Positions 44,904 to 53,750 of a DNA stretch of 64,000 nucleotides are shown here, one piece after another. Position 1 is the stretch's first letter, and each line of letters opens with the position of its first letter. Source of the DNA: Flavobacteriaceae bacterium (GTDB taxonomy: Bacteria; Bacteroidota; Bacteroidia; Flavobacteriales; Flavobacteriaceae); NCBI GenBank assembly GCA_030148025.1, contig JASBUG010000044.1, forward strand, positions 62,001 through 126,000. Reading direction: 5' to 3'. Under the pieces are notes generated by a model. It had not been told where the DNA came from and did no database searches. It worked only from the letters and a program-made list of their open reading frames with translations. Both the position numbers and the translations under genes were made by a program.

Positions 44904-45509
44904 ATGAGTGCTGTATTAAGAAGCATATCATTTATTTTCCACCCTTTATTCATGCCATTATTAGGGACTATTTTCTTTTTTTCGAAATCGCCAAGATATA
45001 TCCCTATTGAACTTATAAAAGCTAAACTTTTTTCAATTGGTTTGCTTACTATATTATTACCAATATTAATCTTCTTCTTATTAAAAACATTAGGAAAGGT
45101 TAAGTCCATTTATTTAGAATCTCCCAAAGAGCGTATATTGCCATTAGGCCTTAATTGCATCATAATATTTGCTGTTGTACAGGAAGTATTGCCTCCAAAT
45201 GAGTTAATAGAATTATATTGTTTTTTTATTGGTATTCTGTTATCTACTCTTTCTTGTCTTATTCTGGCGATATTGAACTATAAGGCAAGTATTCATTTAA
45301 TTGCAGGTGCTGGTGTTTTAATGTTTTTTATAGCTATTAGTATTCATTATAACATTAACATTAATGGATCAATTGCATTTTTCTTCCTTATAGTTGGTGC
45401 TTTAGGGACTTCTCGACTGCACTTAAATGCTCATACACCTTCAGAGTTAATAGTTGGTTTTTTTGTTGGGTTATTCCCTCAATTAATAATGCTTAATTAT
45501 TGGCTATAA
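44904..45509 (+). CDS. PAP2-like integral membrane protein
   Basis: A 201-residue membrane protein with about six helices. The C-terminal part, ASIHLIAGAGVLMFF followed by TSRLHLNAHTPSELIVGFFVG, resembles the second and third motifs of PAP2-type phosphatases (SxxH, then R-x5-H), but the first motif is only partly present (KSIYLESPKERILPL), so activity is uncertain. It starts one base after rpoN and its 3' end overlaps the convergent PorT-like gene by 6 bases. Confidence 0.6.
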   Translation: MSAVLRSISFIFHPLFMPLLGTIFFFSKSPRYIPIELIKAKLFSIGLLTILLPILIFFLLKTLGKVKSIYLESPKERILPLGLNCIIIFAVVQEVLPPNELIELYCFFIGILLSTLSCLILAILNYKASIHLIAGAGVLMFFIAISIHYNININGSIAFFFLIVGALGTSRLHLNAHTPSELIVGFFVGLFPQLIMLNYWL

Positions 45510-46205
45510 CAGATAAAACATAATCCCAACCTTAAATATAGAAACATCTAAATTTTCATTACTTAACTGTGCCTCTTTCTTAAAAACGGGATTTAAAGAG
45601 TAATATAAATAGGCATTCCATGAATCGTAACCAGCACTTAAAGTTAGCCCATATTGTAGGCGCTCAAAATCCTCTATATTGTTGTTCTTAATTTGCCCGT
45701 TAGAATCCTTAAACTTGGTATTGGATGCAAATACATATCCAAACTTAACACCAGTGTATACCCTCCAAAATTTATAAGTGCTAGCCGTAGAGGTTCGCCA
45801 CCTAATTTCAAAAGGTAATTCGACCAAATGTTGCGAAAATTTGTTTTTAGTAAACTGAGAGCTTGTAAGTAGTTCGTACGTATATCCACCTGATGGGTTT
45901 TCAGATATCTTTAAATTTTGATTAATAGAATTAGTAGCATAACCCAATCCAATTCCTATAGCCCAATTGCGTTTTTTATTAATTGGCATATCTTTAATTA
46001 TTCCCAAATGAAATCCACTGGAAAATCCATTTTGAGACATGCCCTTTGGCATTTTAGATAAGGCATTATAACTAACACCAAAATAAAATTGATCTTCCTT
46101 ATAAGATGTATCTAAACTATCAGTCGCTATAGCATTAGTAGTTTCTTGCGCGAATAAGTAAGTTACAGCAAACAAGGTTACAAATAGAGAAAATAAACGT
46201 TTCAT
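45504..46205 (-). CDS. PorT-like outer-membrane beta-barrel protein
   Basis: A 233-residue protein: signal peptide (MKRLFSLFVTLFAVTYLFAQ), then an 8-strand-like barrel with alternating hydrophobic residues (FYFGVSYNAL, WAIGIGLGYATNS, VYTGVKFGYVFAS) and a C-terminal strand FKVGIMFYLL. It fits the outer membrane protein beta-barrel (PorT family) type. Whether it is the T9SS component PorT/SprT or a general relative cannot be told. ATG 46205 is preferred to 46235, which would precede the signal. Confidence 0.7.
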   Translation of the reverse strand: MKRLFSLFVTLFAVTYLFAQETTNAIATDSLDTSYKEDQFYFGVSYNALSKMPKGMSQNGFSSGFHLGIIKDMPINKKRNWAIGIGLGYATNSINQNLKISENPSGGYTYELLTSSQFTKNKFSQHLVELPFEIRWRTSTASTYKFWRVYTGVKFGYVFASNTKFKDSNGQIKNNNIEDFERLQYGLTLSAGYDSWNAYLYYSLNPVFKKEAQLSNENLDVSIFKVGIMFYLL

Positions 46206-46231
46206 AGTTTTAAATGTATAACAAATATAAC

Positions 46232-46264
46232 GCAAAAGAAAAGCACTCTATTTAAGAGTGCTTT
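46232..46264 (-). terminator. Terminator after exbB-exbD operon
   Basis: Stem AAAGCACTCT / AGAGTGCTTT (46240-46249 and 46255-46264); the T-rich run follows on the minus strand (46232-46239). Confidence 0.82.
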
Positions 46265-46297
46265 CTATATTATCTAACAAATTAAGATTTTTTCTAA

Positions 46298-46777
46298 TTA
46301 TTCATTATTAGAAACATCTCCTTGTGTAGTAGTGTAGTTTATTTTTAAGGCATTTACTTTTCTAAGCTCCTGCTTAATATCACCAACTATACCCATATTA
46401 GCTTCTTTATCAACACGCAATGATGTTGTTAAATATGGTATTTCTTCTTCACGTTTTGATGCACGCTCAGCAGAAATAAATGCTGCTATATCACTAACTT
46501 CGGCAAACTTATCGTTTAACTGAATTCTAGCTTCATCACCATATTTTGCTTTATATTGGCTACTTGGTTTACCTACGTAAATGTACATTACCAGGTTTTT
46601 CTTCTCAAGCTTTTCAATTTGATCTGCACTTGGTAGTCTATTTTCTATCATAAGAGTATCTTCTCTCATTACAGTTGCTACCATGAAGAAGAATAATAAC
46701 ATGAATACGATATCAGGTAATGATGCTGTGTTTACAGCAGGTAAATCGCCTCCTTTTTTCTTTTTAAATTTAGACAT
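46298..46777 (-). CDS. exbD: ExbD/TolR-type biopolymer transport protein (second)
   Basis: 159-residue ExbD-family protein: cytoplasmic basic start, one membrane helix with the proton-carrying Asp (NTASLPDIVFMLLFFFMVAT), then a periplasmic domain. With ExbB it uses the proton gradient to drive outer-membrane transport. Last gene of the four-gene unit. It has a longer periplasmic part than its helix-only homologues and little similarity to the first ExbD outside the helix. Confidence 0.9.
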   Translation of the reverse strand: MSKFKKKKGGDLPAVNTASLPDIVFMLLFFFMVATVMREDTLMIENRLPSADQIEKLEKKNLVMYIYVGKPSSQYKAKYGDEARIQLNDKFAEVSDIAAFISAERASKREEEIPYLTTSLRVDKEANMGIVGDIKQELRKVNALKINYTTTQGDVSNNE

Positions 46778-46799
46778 ACGTTTGTTATTAAATTCTAAA

Positions 46800-47420
46800 T
46801 TATTGTACTTCTGAAAGCTTTTGAGGGTATTCCTTTTTAATTTGGTCTATTACCTCTTTTAACTTCTCTTTATTACCTGGCCAGTTAACATCTTTGTAGT
46901 TCTTTTGCATCTCTACAAAGTTCATGTCTCTAAAACCTCTTTGAGGCCCTACTTGTAAGGCTCTTCTATTTCTCAAATCGTTATAAGCTCCTACCAATTC
47001 GTTCTGAACTGAAATGTAGCGCTTATAAGATGTTTCACGTTCGTTCTTTAAGGAAATAATTGCTTTATCTGGATGGTCTGATGAAGCTGGATCTTTTTTA
47101 CCTTGACAATAATCACAAGGATTACCATCGTTATCTGTAGATCCACCATTGTCTAAAAATTCAATCGCCGCAGCTCTTAAATCTTTTAACTCCATTAATT
47201 CATCTTCAACAAGCAATTGGTCCTTACCATTTAATAATACTGTAAAAATATTCTTTTGCTTAATAACCACATCTTCTTCAGACTCTTCCATAGGAGGTAG
47301 CTTACGGCTAATTCCTGAGTCTTTTTCCATAGTTGTAGTTACTAAGAAAAATATTAATAGTAAGAAAGCAATGTCGGCCATAGAGCCCGCATTAACTTCC
47401 GGTGCTGCTCGTTTTGCCAT
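46800..47420 (-). CDS. exbD: ExbD/TolR-type biopolymer transport protein (first)
   Basis: 206-residue ExbD-family protein with the helix VNAGSMADIAFLLLIFFLVTT (Asp included). The periplasmic domain contains a two-Cys insert (CDYCQGKKD) not usual in Proteobacterial ExbD, and a C-terminal extension (YKRYISVQNELVGAYNDLRN). Two different ExbD subunits next to one ExbB are a common Bacteroidota arrangement. Confidence 0.9.
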   Translation of the reverse strand: MAKRAAPEVNAGSMADIAFLLLIFFLVTTTMEKDSGISRKLPPMEESEEDVVIKQKNIFTVLLNGKDQLLVEDELMELKDLRAAAIEFLDNGGSTDNDGNPCDYCQGKKDPASSDHPDKAIISLKNERETSYKRYISVQNELVGAYNDLRNRRALQVGPQRGFRDMNFVEMQKNYKDVNWPGNKEKLKEVIDQIKKEYPQKLSEVQ

Positions 47421-47421
47421 G

Positions 47422-47835
47422 TTACTTGATCATTTTTTTAATTCCTGTAAATAACATTGTTCCACTTGCTATAATTATTAACGCATAGAACATGTATAAT
47501 CCCGCGCCTACCAGTTTAGATCCACCGGCAGAAAGCGTTTCACCATCTCTTAATGGTGTTTCTACTCCTGTTGCTAAACCAAAGTAGCATACTAACGCTA
47601 CTAGTGCAAAGAAACCTAAGCCCATCAAGGCACTTTTAAGTGCAGCTGGATTAGTAAAGGTGTTAACTAAAGTAAACAATACAACCGATGCAACAACAGC
47701 AATAAATACTGCATAAGCTACATACATCATATTATCTATCTGACCTTCATTTCCAGATATAATCATTATACCAAAAATGATGCCAATAACAGCCAATGCT
47801 AAAGCTACAATTTTAAAAATTTTATGTAATCCCAT
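47422..47835 (-). CDS. Four-helix membrane protein of the exb operon
   Basis: 137-residue membrane protein with four predicted helices and almost no soluble part. It sits between exbB (23 bases away) and the first exbD (1 base), a position kept in related genomes, so it is presumably part of the same energy-transducing complex. No known domain recognised. Confidence 0.7.
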   Translation of the reverse strand: MGLHKIFKIVALALAVIGIIFGIMIISGNEGQIDNMMYVAYAVFIAVVASVVLFTLVNTFTNPAALKSALMGLGFFALVALVCYFGLATGVETPLRDGETLSAGGSKLVGAGLYMFYALIIIASGTMLFTGIKKMIK

Positions 47836-47858
47836 AATTGTTTGCTTTTAAGTTATTA

Positions 47859-48632
47859 TTACTTCTTGTTTCTAATCAATAAATCCATTAAAGATATTGA
47901 TGCATCTTCCATATCGTTTACGATTGCATCAATTTTTGCAATGATATAGTTGTAGAAAATTTGAAGAATAATTGCAACAATTAAACCGAATACTGTTGTT
48001 AAAAGTGCTACTTTAATACCACCTGCAACAAGTGAAGGTTGCATATCTCCAGCAGCTTCAATTTTATCGAATGCTTGAATCATACCAATTACCGTTCCCA
48101 TGAACCCTAACATTGGTGCAAGAGCGATAAATAATGATATCCAAGATACGTTTTTCTCTAATTGACCCATTTGTACACCACCGTAAGCAACAACAGCTTT
48201 TTCAGCAGCTTCAATACCTTCATCGGTTCTATCTAATCCTTGGTAGAAAATAGAAGCAACAGGTCCTTTTGTGTTTCTACAAACTTCTTTAGCAGCTTCA
48301 ACACCTCCAGATGCAAGAGCATCCTCAACATTTTGTACTAATTTTTTTGAATTTGTAGTAGATAGATTTAAAAAGATAATTCTTTCAATAGCGATTGCTA
48401 AACCAAGAATTAACGCTAGCAATACAATCCCCATAAACCCAGGGCCTCCTTCAATAAATCTCTTTTTTAATTCTTGATGAAATCCAAGCTCTTCAGTTGC
48501 AGCTCCTGCATCTTCTTGAGTTGAACTAACAATTGTACTTACAATTGTGTTAGTGTTCGCATTTGTACTCGCATTTACAGTTCCGAATGCCATAATACAT
48601 GCGATGGCTAGAATAGAAAATAATCTTTTCAT
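47859..48632 (-). CDS. exbB: ExbB/TolQ/MotA-family proton channel protein
   Basis: 257-residue protein. The N-terminus looks like a signal or extra helix followed by a Thr/Asn-rich linker. Three core helices follow, the second and third with IALAPMLGFMGTVIGMIQAF and VALLTTVFGLIVAI, the MotA_ExbB hallmark. It forms the pentameric stator around the ExbD helices. First gene of the operon. Confidence 0.93.
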   Translation of the reverse strand: MKRLFSILAIACIMAFGTVNASTNANTNTIVSTIVSSTQEDAGAATEELGFHQELKKRFIEGGPGFMGIVLLALILGLAIAIERIIFLNLSTTNSKKLVQNVEDALASGGVEAAKEVCRNTKGPVASIFYQGLDRTDEGIEAAEKAVVAYGGVQMGQLEKNVSWISLFIALAPMLGFMGTVIGMIQAFDKIEAAGDMQPSLVAGGIKVALLTTVFGLIVAIILQIFYNYIIAKIDAIVNDMEDASISLMDLLIRNKK

Positions 48633-48754
48633 TGTTCTTGATCTTAATTTTATTAGTTAAAGCGTTAAAGATATAAAAAAATTGTAATTAAAAAATTAAA
48701 ATTACTTCAGAGTTTACGGCGTTCATTTGAGAAAACCTCAGCCTGCTCTTTTTG

Positions 48755-48842
48755 CAGAGAGGAAGGGATTCGAACCCTCGATACGCTTTTAACGTATACA
48801 CACTTTCCAGGCGTGCGCCTTCGACCACTCGGCCACCTCTCT
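48755..48842 (-). tRNA. tRNA-Ser (anticodon GGA)
   Basis: An 88-base gene on the minus strand. Acceptor AGAGAGG pairs with CCTCTCT, discriminator G. D-arm GGCCGAGTGG, anticodon loop CTGGAAA (GGA), long variable arm TACG-TTAAAAG-CGTA typical of Ser, and T-arm GAGGGTTCGAATCCCTT. CCA is not encoded. Reads UCC/UCU codons. Confidence 0.97.
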
Positions 48843-48916
48843 ATAACTTTAATTTTTAGTTACAGCGGCTCAAATAACGAAAAAAAGTTTAAACGCTAAA
48901 ATTTTGGTTGTTAATT

Positions 48917-49942
48917 TTAAGATATCTCTCCGCGTAGCGAGGTTTCAAAGATTGTTTTAAATGTTTTCTGCGATAAATTCTTACTGAGCAAGTACATTAA
49001 TTTTGTAATTGCTGCTTCAGTAGTCATATCATTACCCGATATTACGCCAATCTTTTTTAATTGTGTACTGGTTTCATACTGCCCCATAATAACACTTCCT
49101 CCAGAACACTGCGTGACATTAATAATATGTATGCCTTTTTTTATACCTTGTTTTAAAAGGTCGATAAACCATTGTTCGGTAGTTGTATTTCCAGCTCCAT
49201 AGGTTTCTAAAACCACCCCTTCTAAATTTGGGGTTTCAAAAATAGAGGTCAATACTTGTTTTGAAATACCAGGAAACAACTTTACAATAGCTACATTAGT
49301 ATTAAATGCTTTATGCACTTTTAATTTTTTCCTAGCATTAGGTTTAAACAAATGTTCTTTGTTTACTTTTAAATGCACTCCAGATTCAGCCAAGTCAGGA
49401 TAGTTTAATGATGCAAATGCCTCAAAATGTTCTGCATTTATTTTTGTAGTACGATTTCCTCGATATAGTTTATACTCAAAATATAGCGACACTTCCTTAA
49501 TAACTGGCTTACCTTTCTCTTGTAATGAAGCTACCTGAATAGAGGTTATTAAATTCTCTTTAGCATCTGTGCGCAAATCACCTATTGGCAATTGTGATCC
49601 AGTAAACACTACTGGCTTCGCAAGATCTTCTAATAGAAAACTTAATGCCGAAGCAGAATAGCTCATCGTATCACTGCCATGTAATACTACAAACCCGTCA
49701 CATTTGTTATAATACAATTCTATAATGTCTGCGATCTGTACCCAATACTTTGGTTCCATATTAGACGAATCGATAGGCTTTTCAAACGACACTGTATCTA
49801 TATCGCAATCCAAAAGCTTAAGTTCTGGAATTCTTATTAAAAGATTATCAAAATCGAAAGATCGTAAAGCGCCCGTTTCAGAATCTTTGATCATCCCGAT
49901 TGTTCCTCCAGTATATATTAAAAGTATCTTTGGTCTAGACAT
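48917..49942 (-). CDS. ansA: Type I (cytoplasmic) L-asparaginase
   Basis: 341-residue asparaginase without signal peptide. The first catalytic Thr is in IYTGGTIGMIKD and the second in VLHGSDTMSYSASALSFLLE, with FTGSQLP after it. It hydrolyses Asn to Asp and ammonia. It could use Asn released by the glycosylasparaginase operon at 2-7054, but the genes are far apart. Its start lies 2 bases after the TatD gene, so they are co-transcribed. Confidence 0.93.
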   Translation of the reverse strand: MSRPKILLIYTGGTIGMIKDSETGALRSFDFDNLLIRIPELKLLDCDIDTVSFEKPIDSSNMEPKYWVQIADIIELYYNKCDGFVVLHGSDTMSYSASALSFLLEDLAKPVVFTGSQLPIGDLRTDAKENLITSIQVASLQEKGKPVIKEVSLYFEYKLYRGNRTTKINAEHFEAFASLNYPDLAESGVHLKVNKEHLFKPNARKKLKVHKAFNTNVAIVKLFPGISKQVLTSIFETPNLEGVVLETYGAGNTTTEQWFIDLLKQGIKKGIHIINVTQCSGGSVIMGQYETSTQLKKIGVISGNDMTTEAAITKLMYLLSKNLSQKTFKTIFETSLRGEIS

Positions 49943-49944
49943 TA

Positions 49945-50712
49945 TTAAATATTAAAAACTGCTTCAGAGTTTGCAGTGGTAATTTCGGCAATTTCTTTTG
50001 TACTTACACCATATATATATGATAACTTTTCGAGCACGTTTATTACATAACTGCTTTCATTGCGTTTTCCTCTATAAGGTACAGGTGCTAAGTATGGTGA
50101 ATCGGTCTCTAATACCAAATGTTTTAAGTCTATTTGATCTAGGAACTTATCGATCTTTCCATTCTTAAAAGTCACGACACCACCAATACCAAGTTTCATA
50201 TTATAAGATATAGCTTTGTGAGCTTGCTCGATCGTTCCTGTAAAGCAATGAAAAATTCCGAAAAGATCTTCTCCTTTTTCTTCTTCAAGGATTTCAAAAA
50301 TCTCATCGAATGATTCCCTACAATGTATCACTATAGGTAGTTTATGCTTTTTTGCTAATCTAATTTGATGTCTAAATGCTTCCTGTTGTATAGGTAAAGT
50401 AGATTTATCCCAATACAAATCTATTCCTATTTCGCCAATAGCCACAAACGATCTTTTAGATAATTCTTCTTCTACATGAGCTAATTCCTCCTTGTAATTC
50501 TCCTTTACATGAGTTGGATGTAAGCCCATCATTAAATGCACATTTTCTGGGTAATTGCTTTCTAGCTTATACATAGATTCTGTATATGTAGAATCTATTG
50601 CAGGCACGAAGAATCTTGACACGCCAAGGTCGAGCGCTCGTTGCATCATTGCATCTCTATCCTCATCAAAAGCTTCGCTATATAAATGCGTATGTGTATC
50701 GGTAATTATCAT
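49945..50712 (-). CDS. TatD-family metal-dependent hydrolase
   Basis: 255-residue TIM-barrel hydrolase of the TatD/YcfH family. Metal ligands are visible in DTHTHLYSEAF, GEIGIDLYWD, VIHCRES, FHCFTG and LETDSPYLAP. Members act as 3'-5' DNases or D-aminoacyl-tRNA-linked deacylases; the exact role here is not fixed. Shares an operon with the asparaginase. Confidence 0.93.
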   Translation of the reverse strand: MIITDTHTHLYSEAFDEDRDAMMQRALDLGVSRFFVPAIDSTYTESMYKLESNYPENVHLMMGLHPTHVKENYKEELAHVEEELSKRSFVAIGEIGIDLYWDKSTLPIQQEAFRHQIRLAKKHKLPIVIHCRESFDEIFEILEEEKGEDLFGIFHCFTGTIEQAHKAISYNMKLGIGGVVTFKNGKIDKFLDQIDLKHLVLETDSPYLAPVPYRGKRNESSYVINVLEKLSYIYGVSTKEIAEITTANSEAVFNI

Positions 50713-50717
50713 GGCGT

Positions 50718-50748
50718 AAAAATAAAAAAGCCATCAATATTGATGGCT
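50718..50748 (-). terminator. Terminator after the sigma/partner operon
   Basis: Palindrome AGCCATCAATATTGATGGCT (50729-50748) followed on the minus strand by a T-rich run (50718-50728). Confidence 0.85.
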
Positions 50749-50763
50749 AAATTTTATAGTTTT

Positions 50764-51489
50764 CTAATCTAATTTTTTAACTAGCTTTTGTGCTTTGTCG
50801 TAAACCTCAGATTCTTCAGGAATAGTTTTTAGAATATTCAAGCATTCATCATTCTTCTCTTGCTTAAGTTTACTAAGCGCCAAGTACCATAACGCATCAT
50901 GTTTATATACCGATTGCCCTTTAGATAGATTTTCTAATAATGTATCTGCGGTATTATAGTTACTCAGTTCAATATTAGCAATTGCTTTATAATATTGTAT
51001 CTCTGTGTTATTACTATCGGCTTCTAATAACTCTGTAAAAAGTTTATCTGCTTTGGTAAAATCTTTACTATTAAAAGCATCTTCAGCATCTTTAATTACA
51101 TCTCCTTGTATACTTCTTATGGTTAAATTAATTTCTCCATAATCTGCAAAGTCGCCATAAGTTGGGTTTGAAAAATTATTAAACATAAATAGTCCAAAAA
51201 TTATTACCACACTTGCAGCTATAGCATACTTCCATAAAGACACAACTTTTCCTTTTTGGCTTGAAGTAGAATTGAAATAATCACTTGAAATTGTTTCTAA
51301 GTTCGATTTAAACTCTTGTGCGTCTTTACTATATGCTTGCTCTAAGAATCCATTAACCTGCTTATACAATTCAAAAGCGCTTTTAAAGTCTTTATCATTA
51401 AGTAGTCTCTCTTCAAAAGAAGCTAACTCTTCCTTTGACAGCGACTCTGTTAAGTAGGCTTCAAATAATATGTAATCTTGTTCATTCAT
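50764..51489 (-). CDS. Membrane TPR protein, probable sigma-factor partner
   Basis: 241-residue protein with an acidic cytoplasmic N-terminus (FEAYLTESLSKEELASFEER), which resembles anti-sigma N-domains of Bacteroidota. One membrane helix lies at about 87-104 (YAIAASVVIIFGLFMF), then a periplasmic part with two to three TPR-like helical hairpins (AEDAFNSKDFTKADKLFTELL, AIANIELSNYNTADTLL). It starts 6 bases after the ECF sigma gene ends. The TPR domain would sense envelope proteins and control the sigma factor (inference). Confidence 0.72.
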   Translation of the reverse strand: MNEQDYILFEAYLTESLSKEELASFEERLLNDKDFKSAFELYKQVNGFLEQAYSKDAQEFKSNLETISSDYFNSTSSQKGKVVSLWKYAIAASVVIIFGLFMFNNFSNPTYGDFADYGEINLTIRSIQGDVIKDAEDAFNSKDFTKADKLFTELLEADSNNTEIQYYKAIANIELSNYNTADTLLENLSKGQSVYKHDALWYLALSKLKQEKNDECLNILKTIPEESEVYDKAQKLVKKLD

Positions 51490-51495
51490 GGCGTG

Positions 51496-52077
51496 CTAAT
51501 TATAAAGTTGGTTATACTTTGGCGACGCTTTAATTAATTCTGTTAGTTTCCCTATACACAACGATTTTTTCTTTCTTGCGTAGGCATAAGTGACTCCTAA
51601 ACTTTTAGCAACTTCTTCCATAGACTTTATTTTAAAAGTTGCCTCAAGTAGATCTTTACAAGCAGTTCCTATTTGGTTAAACATCTCTTTAAACAAATGA
51701 TATTTTTCATCATATAAAGAAGTTTCTTCTGCATGTTTAAAAGCATCATCATCCTTAGATAATACTTCTTCATTAATTGTTACCTCTTTAGTTCCTCTTT
51801 TTTTCAATTCATTTAACCATTTACGTTTGCACAACAGAAAAAAGTAAGCATCAAAAGGACAAGTAAGCACTAACTTTTTATCCTTAGCTTGATTGTAAAT
51901 GGTAATTATTGTTTCCTGAATGATGTCTTGAGCATTTGTTTCATCACCACTATTCTTCTTTATATAACTAATTACTTTAGGCGCAAACTTGTTATATATA
52001 CTCTGAATCACAAAAGAATTATTCTGCACTAATCCGTCTATATACTTCTGATCTTCATGTGGTTTTTGATACTTCAT
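51496..52077 (-). CDS. ECF-type RNA polymerase sigma factor
   Basis: 193-residue sigma-70 family protein. Region 2 is IYNKFAPKVISYIKKNSGDE followed by AQDIIQETIITIY; region 4 HTH is SMEEVAKSLGVTYAYARKKKS. Starts are ATG 52077 (used) or GTG 52095, which adds six residues. It is paired with the membrane TPR gene and divergent from an envelope gene set, so those genes and its own operon are plausible targets. It may recognise unusual promoters; I could not define a shared motif. Confidence 0.88.
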   Translation of the reverse strand: MKYQKPHEDQKYIDGLVQNNSFVIQSIYNKFAPKVISYIKKNSGDETNAQDIIQETIITIYNQAKDKKLVLTCPFDAYFFLLCKRKWLNELKKRGTKEVTINEEVLSKDDDAFKHAEETSLYDEKYHLFKEMFNQIGTACKDLLEATFKIKSMEEVAKSLGVTYAYARKKKSLCIGKLTELIKASPKYNQLYN

Positions 52078-52198
52078 CAAGAGGTCTGTTTTCACGAATT
52101 TAAAAAAACTTTCAACAAATAGGGTAACAAATTTTAAGTGATGCTGATATAAGGTCGTAATGATTAAAAAATTGAATTATAACTAAATATTAGAAATC

Positions 52199-52615
52199 AT
52201 GAAAAAATTAGTATTAACATTCGGAATCGTAGCTCTAAGTTTTTTAACTGTTCAAGCTACCACTTTAAATGAACTTTCAAATTACAAAACAGAAACAGCA
52301 GAAGTAACTTCGGTTTATATCTGGAACGTAATTACAGCTAACGGAACTTTCTCAGGTTCTTCAATGTCTCTTGACCATGCTAAGCAAATGGTGAAATTAT
52401 CAAGTGCTGGTGATATTATAGTAGAACAAAAGATTGTAAAACATTATCTACTAAAAGAAGACTTCAACAAAAAATATTTCTATTGGGAAGTAGAAAGTAC
52501 AAAGGCAAAAGCATCAGGTTTTTCAAGTTCTGAAGCTAAGGCTAGAAAGCTTATCAACCTTGTTGCAAAGGGAGACATTATCAACTATAAAATTATAGTA
52601 AATAAAAAATATTAA
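52199..52615 (+). CDS. Secreted protein with internal duplication
   Basis: 138-residue exported protein: signal MKKLVLTFGIVALSFLTVQA, then two copies of a module of about 45 residues. Copy 1 reads VYIWNVITANGTFSG...AKQMVKLSSAGDIIVEQKIV and copy 2 YFYWEVESTKAKASG...ARKLINLVAKGDIINYKIIV. Each appears as a beta strand, a helix and a GDII beta turn. No Cys. Family unknown to me. Divergent from the ECF sigma gene with a 121-base gap and followed by its own terminator. Confidence 0.75.
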   Translation: MKKLVLTFGIVALSFLTVQATTLNELSNYKTETAEVTSVYIWNVITANGTFSGSSMSLDHAKQMVKLSSAGDIIVEQKIVKHYLLKEDFNKKYFYWEVESTKAKASGFSSSEAKARKLINLVAKGDIINYKIIVNKKY

Positions 52616-52616
52616 A

Positions 52617-52650
52617 AAAAAGGGGTAACAAAACCTTACCCCTTTTTATA
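52617..52650 (+). terminator. Rho-independent terminator
   Basis: Stem AAAAAGGGGTAA / TTACCCCTTTTT (52617-52628 and 52636-52647) with a 7-base loop, immediately after the stop codon. Confidence 0.9.
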
Positions 52651-52672
52651 TAACCATGTAAACAATAAAAAA

Positions 52673-53650
52673 ATGAATATTATGAAACAGTTTAAAAACA
52701 TTTTAGGACTTACTTTATTAGCAGCTTTAACATTAACAAGTTGTAAAACACAAGACGACGCAGATGTATTTTTTGAAACGCCAACTGCTCAAGAATTTGC
52801 AAACTTACAAGACAATGCTCTTGAAGATTTAAAACAAGAATTTACAATGAATGCCGAAGACGGTAATGTCACTTTCACTTCAGAAAATGGTGTAGATATT
52901 ACGATCCCAGGAAGTTGTTTAACACTAGACGGAAATAGCGTTACAGGACAAGTAGATATTACATATGTAGAAGTTTTTGACAGAGGAAACATGCTTACAA
53001 CAGATAAACCTACAATGGGTATTACTCCGGGAGGAGATAGAGCTTTATTAATTTCTGGTGGTGAGTTTATGATTGAAGCTACTCAAGATGGTGAATTATT
53101 AGACACCACTTGTAATATTATTTTAAGCGTTCCAACAAGTTTAACTGGCGGTCCAGATAACGAAATGACGCTTTGGGATGGTGTAATTAACCCAGAAACT
53201 GGTGATCTTGAATGGAGAGCGGCCGACAACGCAACTGGACAAGGTGGTGTGTTTGCTGAAGGTGGAGAGTATTACGCTTTTTTACAACAATTTGGCTGGA
53301 CAAATATTGATAGGTTTTTTAGCGACCCAAGACCAAAAACTACTATTTGGGCGCAAGCTCCAACAGGATATGATTACACAAATAGTGCAGTGTATTTATC
53401 ATATGACGGAGAAGATACTGGACTTGCGGCTTTAGATACTTTTGAAGATGGATTATTTAGTGAGCACTATGGACAAATTCCTATTGGATTAGAGTGTCAT
53501 GCCATTTTTGTAACCGAACAAGATGGAATGTGGAGATACGCTATTAAGTCTGTAACTATTGCAGCAGATCATGTAATTACATTTACGTTTGCAGAAACTT
53601 CTTTAGCTACCGAAGCAGAACTTATAGCCTTAATTAATGGCTTACCTTAA
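52673..53650 (+). CDS. Lipoprotein with ZU5-like beta domain, unknown function
   Basis: 325-residue lipoprotein (322 if the second Met at 52682 is the start), with lipobox LTSC. Residues about 55-170 look like a ZU5-type beta module often found in Bacteroidota surface proteins (DITIPGSCLTL, VTGQVDITYVEVFDRGNM, FMIEATQDG). The C-terminal half is Trp/Tyr-rich (TLWDGVINPETGDLEWRAAD) and beta-rich. No catalytic motif seen. Probably an envelope-attached component read together with the genes after it only through the terminator at 53688. Confidence 0.7.
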   Translation: MNIMKQFKNILGLTLLAALTLTSCKTQDDADVFFETPTAQEFANLQDNALEDLKQEFTMNAEDGNVTFTSENGVDITIPGSCLTLDGNSVTGQVDITYVEVFDRGNMLTTDKPTMGITPGGDRALLISGGEFMIEATQDGELLDTTCNIILSVPTSLTGGPDNEMTLWDGVINPETGDLEWRAADNATGQGGVFAEGGEYYAFLQQFGWTNIDRFFSDPRPKTTIWAQAPTGYDYTNSAVYLSYDGEDTGLAALDTFEDGLFSEHYGQIPIGLECHAIFVTEQDGMWRYAIKSVTIAADHVITFTFAETSLATEAELIALINGLP

Positions 53651-53687
53651 AAAATGCTTAACCTTTATTTATGTTTTAGTTAGTTAG

Positions 53688-53722
53688 AAAAAGTAGTGGC
53701 TCGCCCTAGCCACTGCTTTTTT
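53688..53722 (+). terminator. Rho-independent terminator
   Basis: Stem AAAAAGTAGTGGCT / AGCCACTGCTTTTTT (53688-53701 and 53708-53722, one G-T pair), loop CGCCCT. Confidence 0.9.
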
Positions 53723-53750
53723 GTATATTTAATCACATAATTCACAGCAA

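Noticed and set aside
48700-48760. Additional RNA gene next to tRNA-Ser
   Set aside because: No second cloverleaf or conserved RNA motif could be built.
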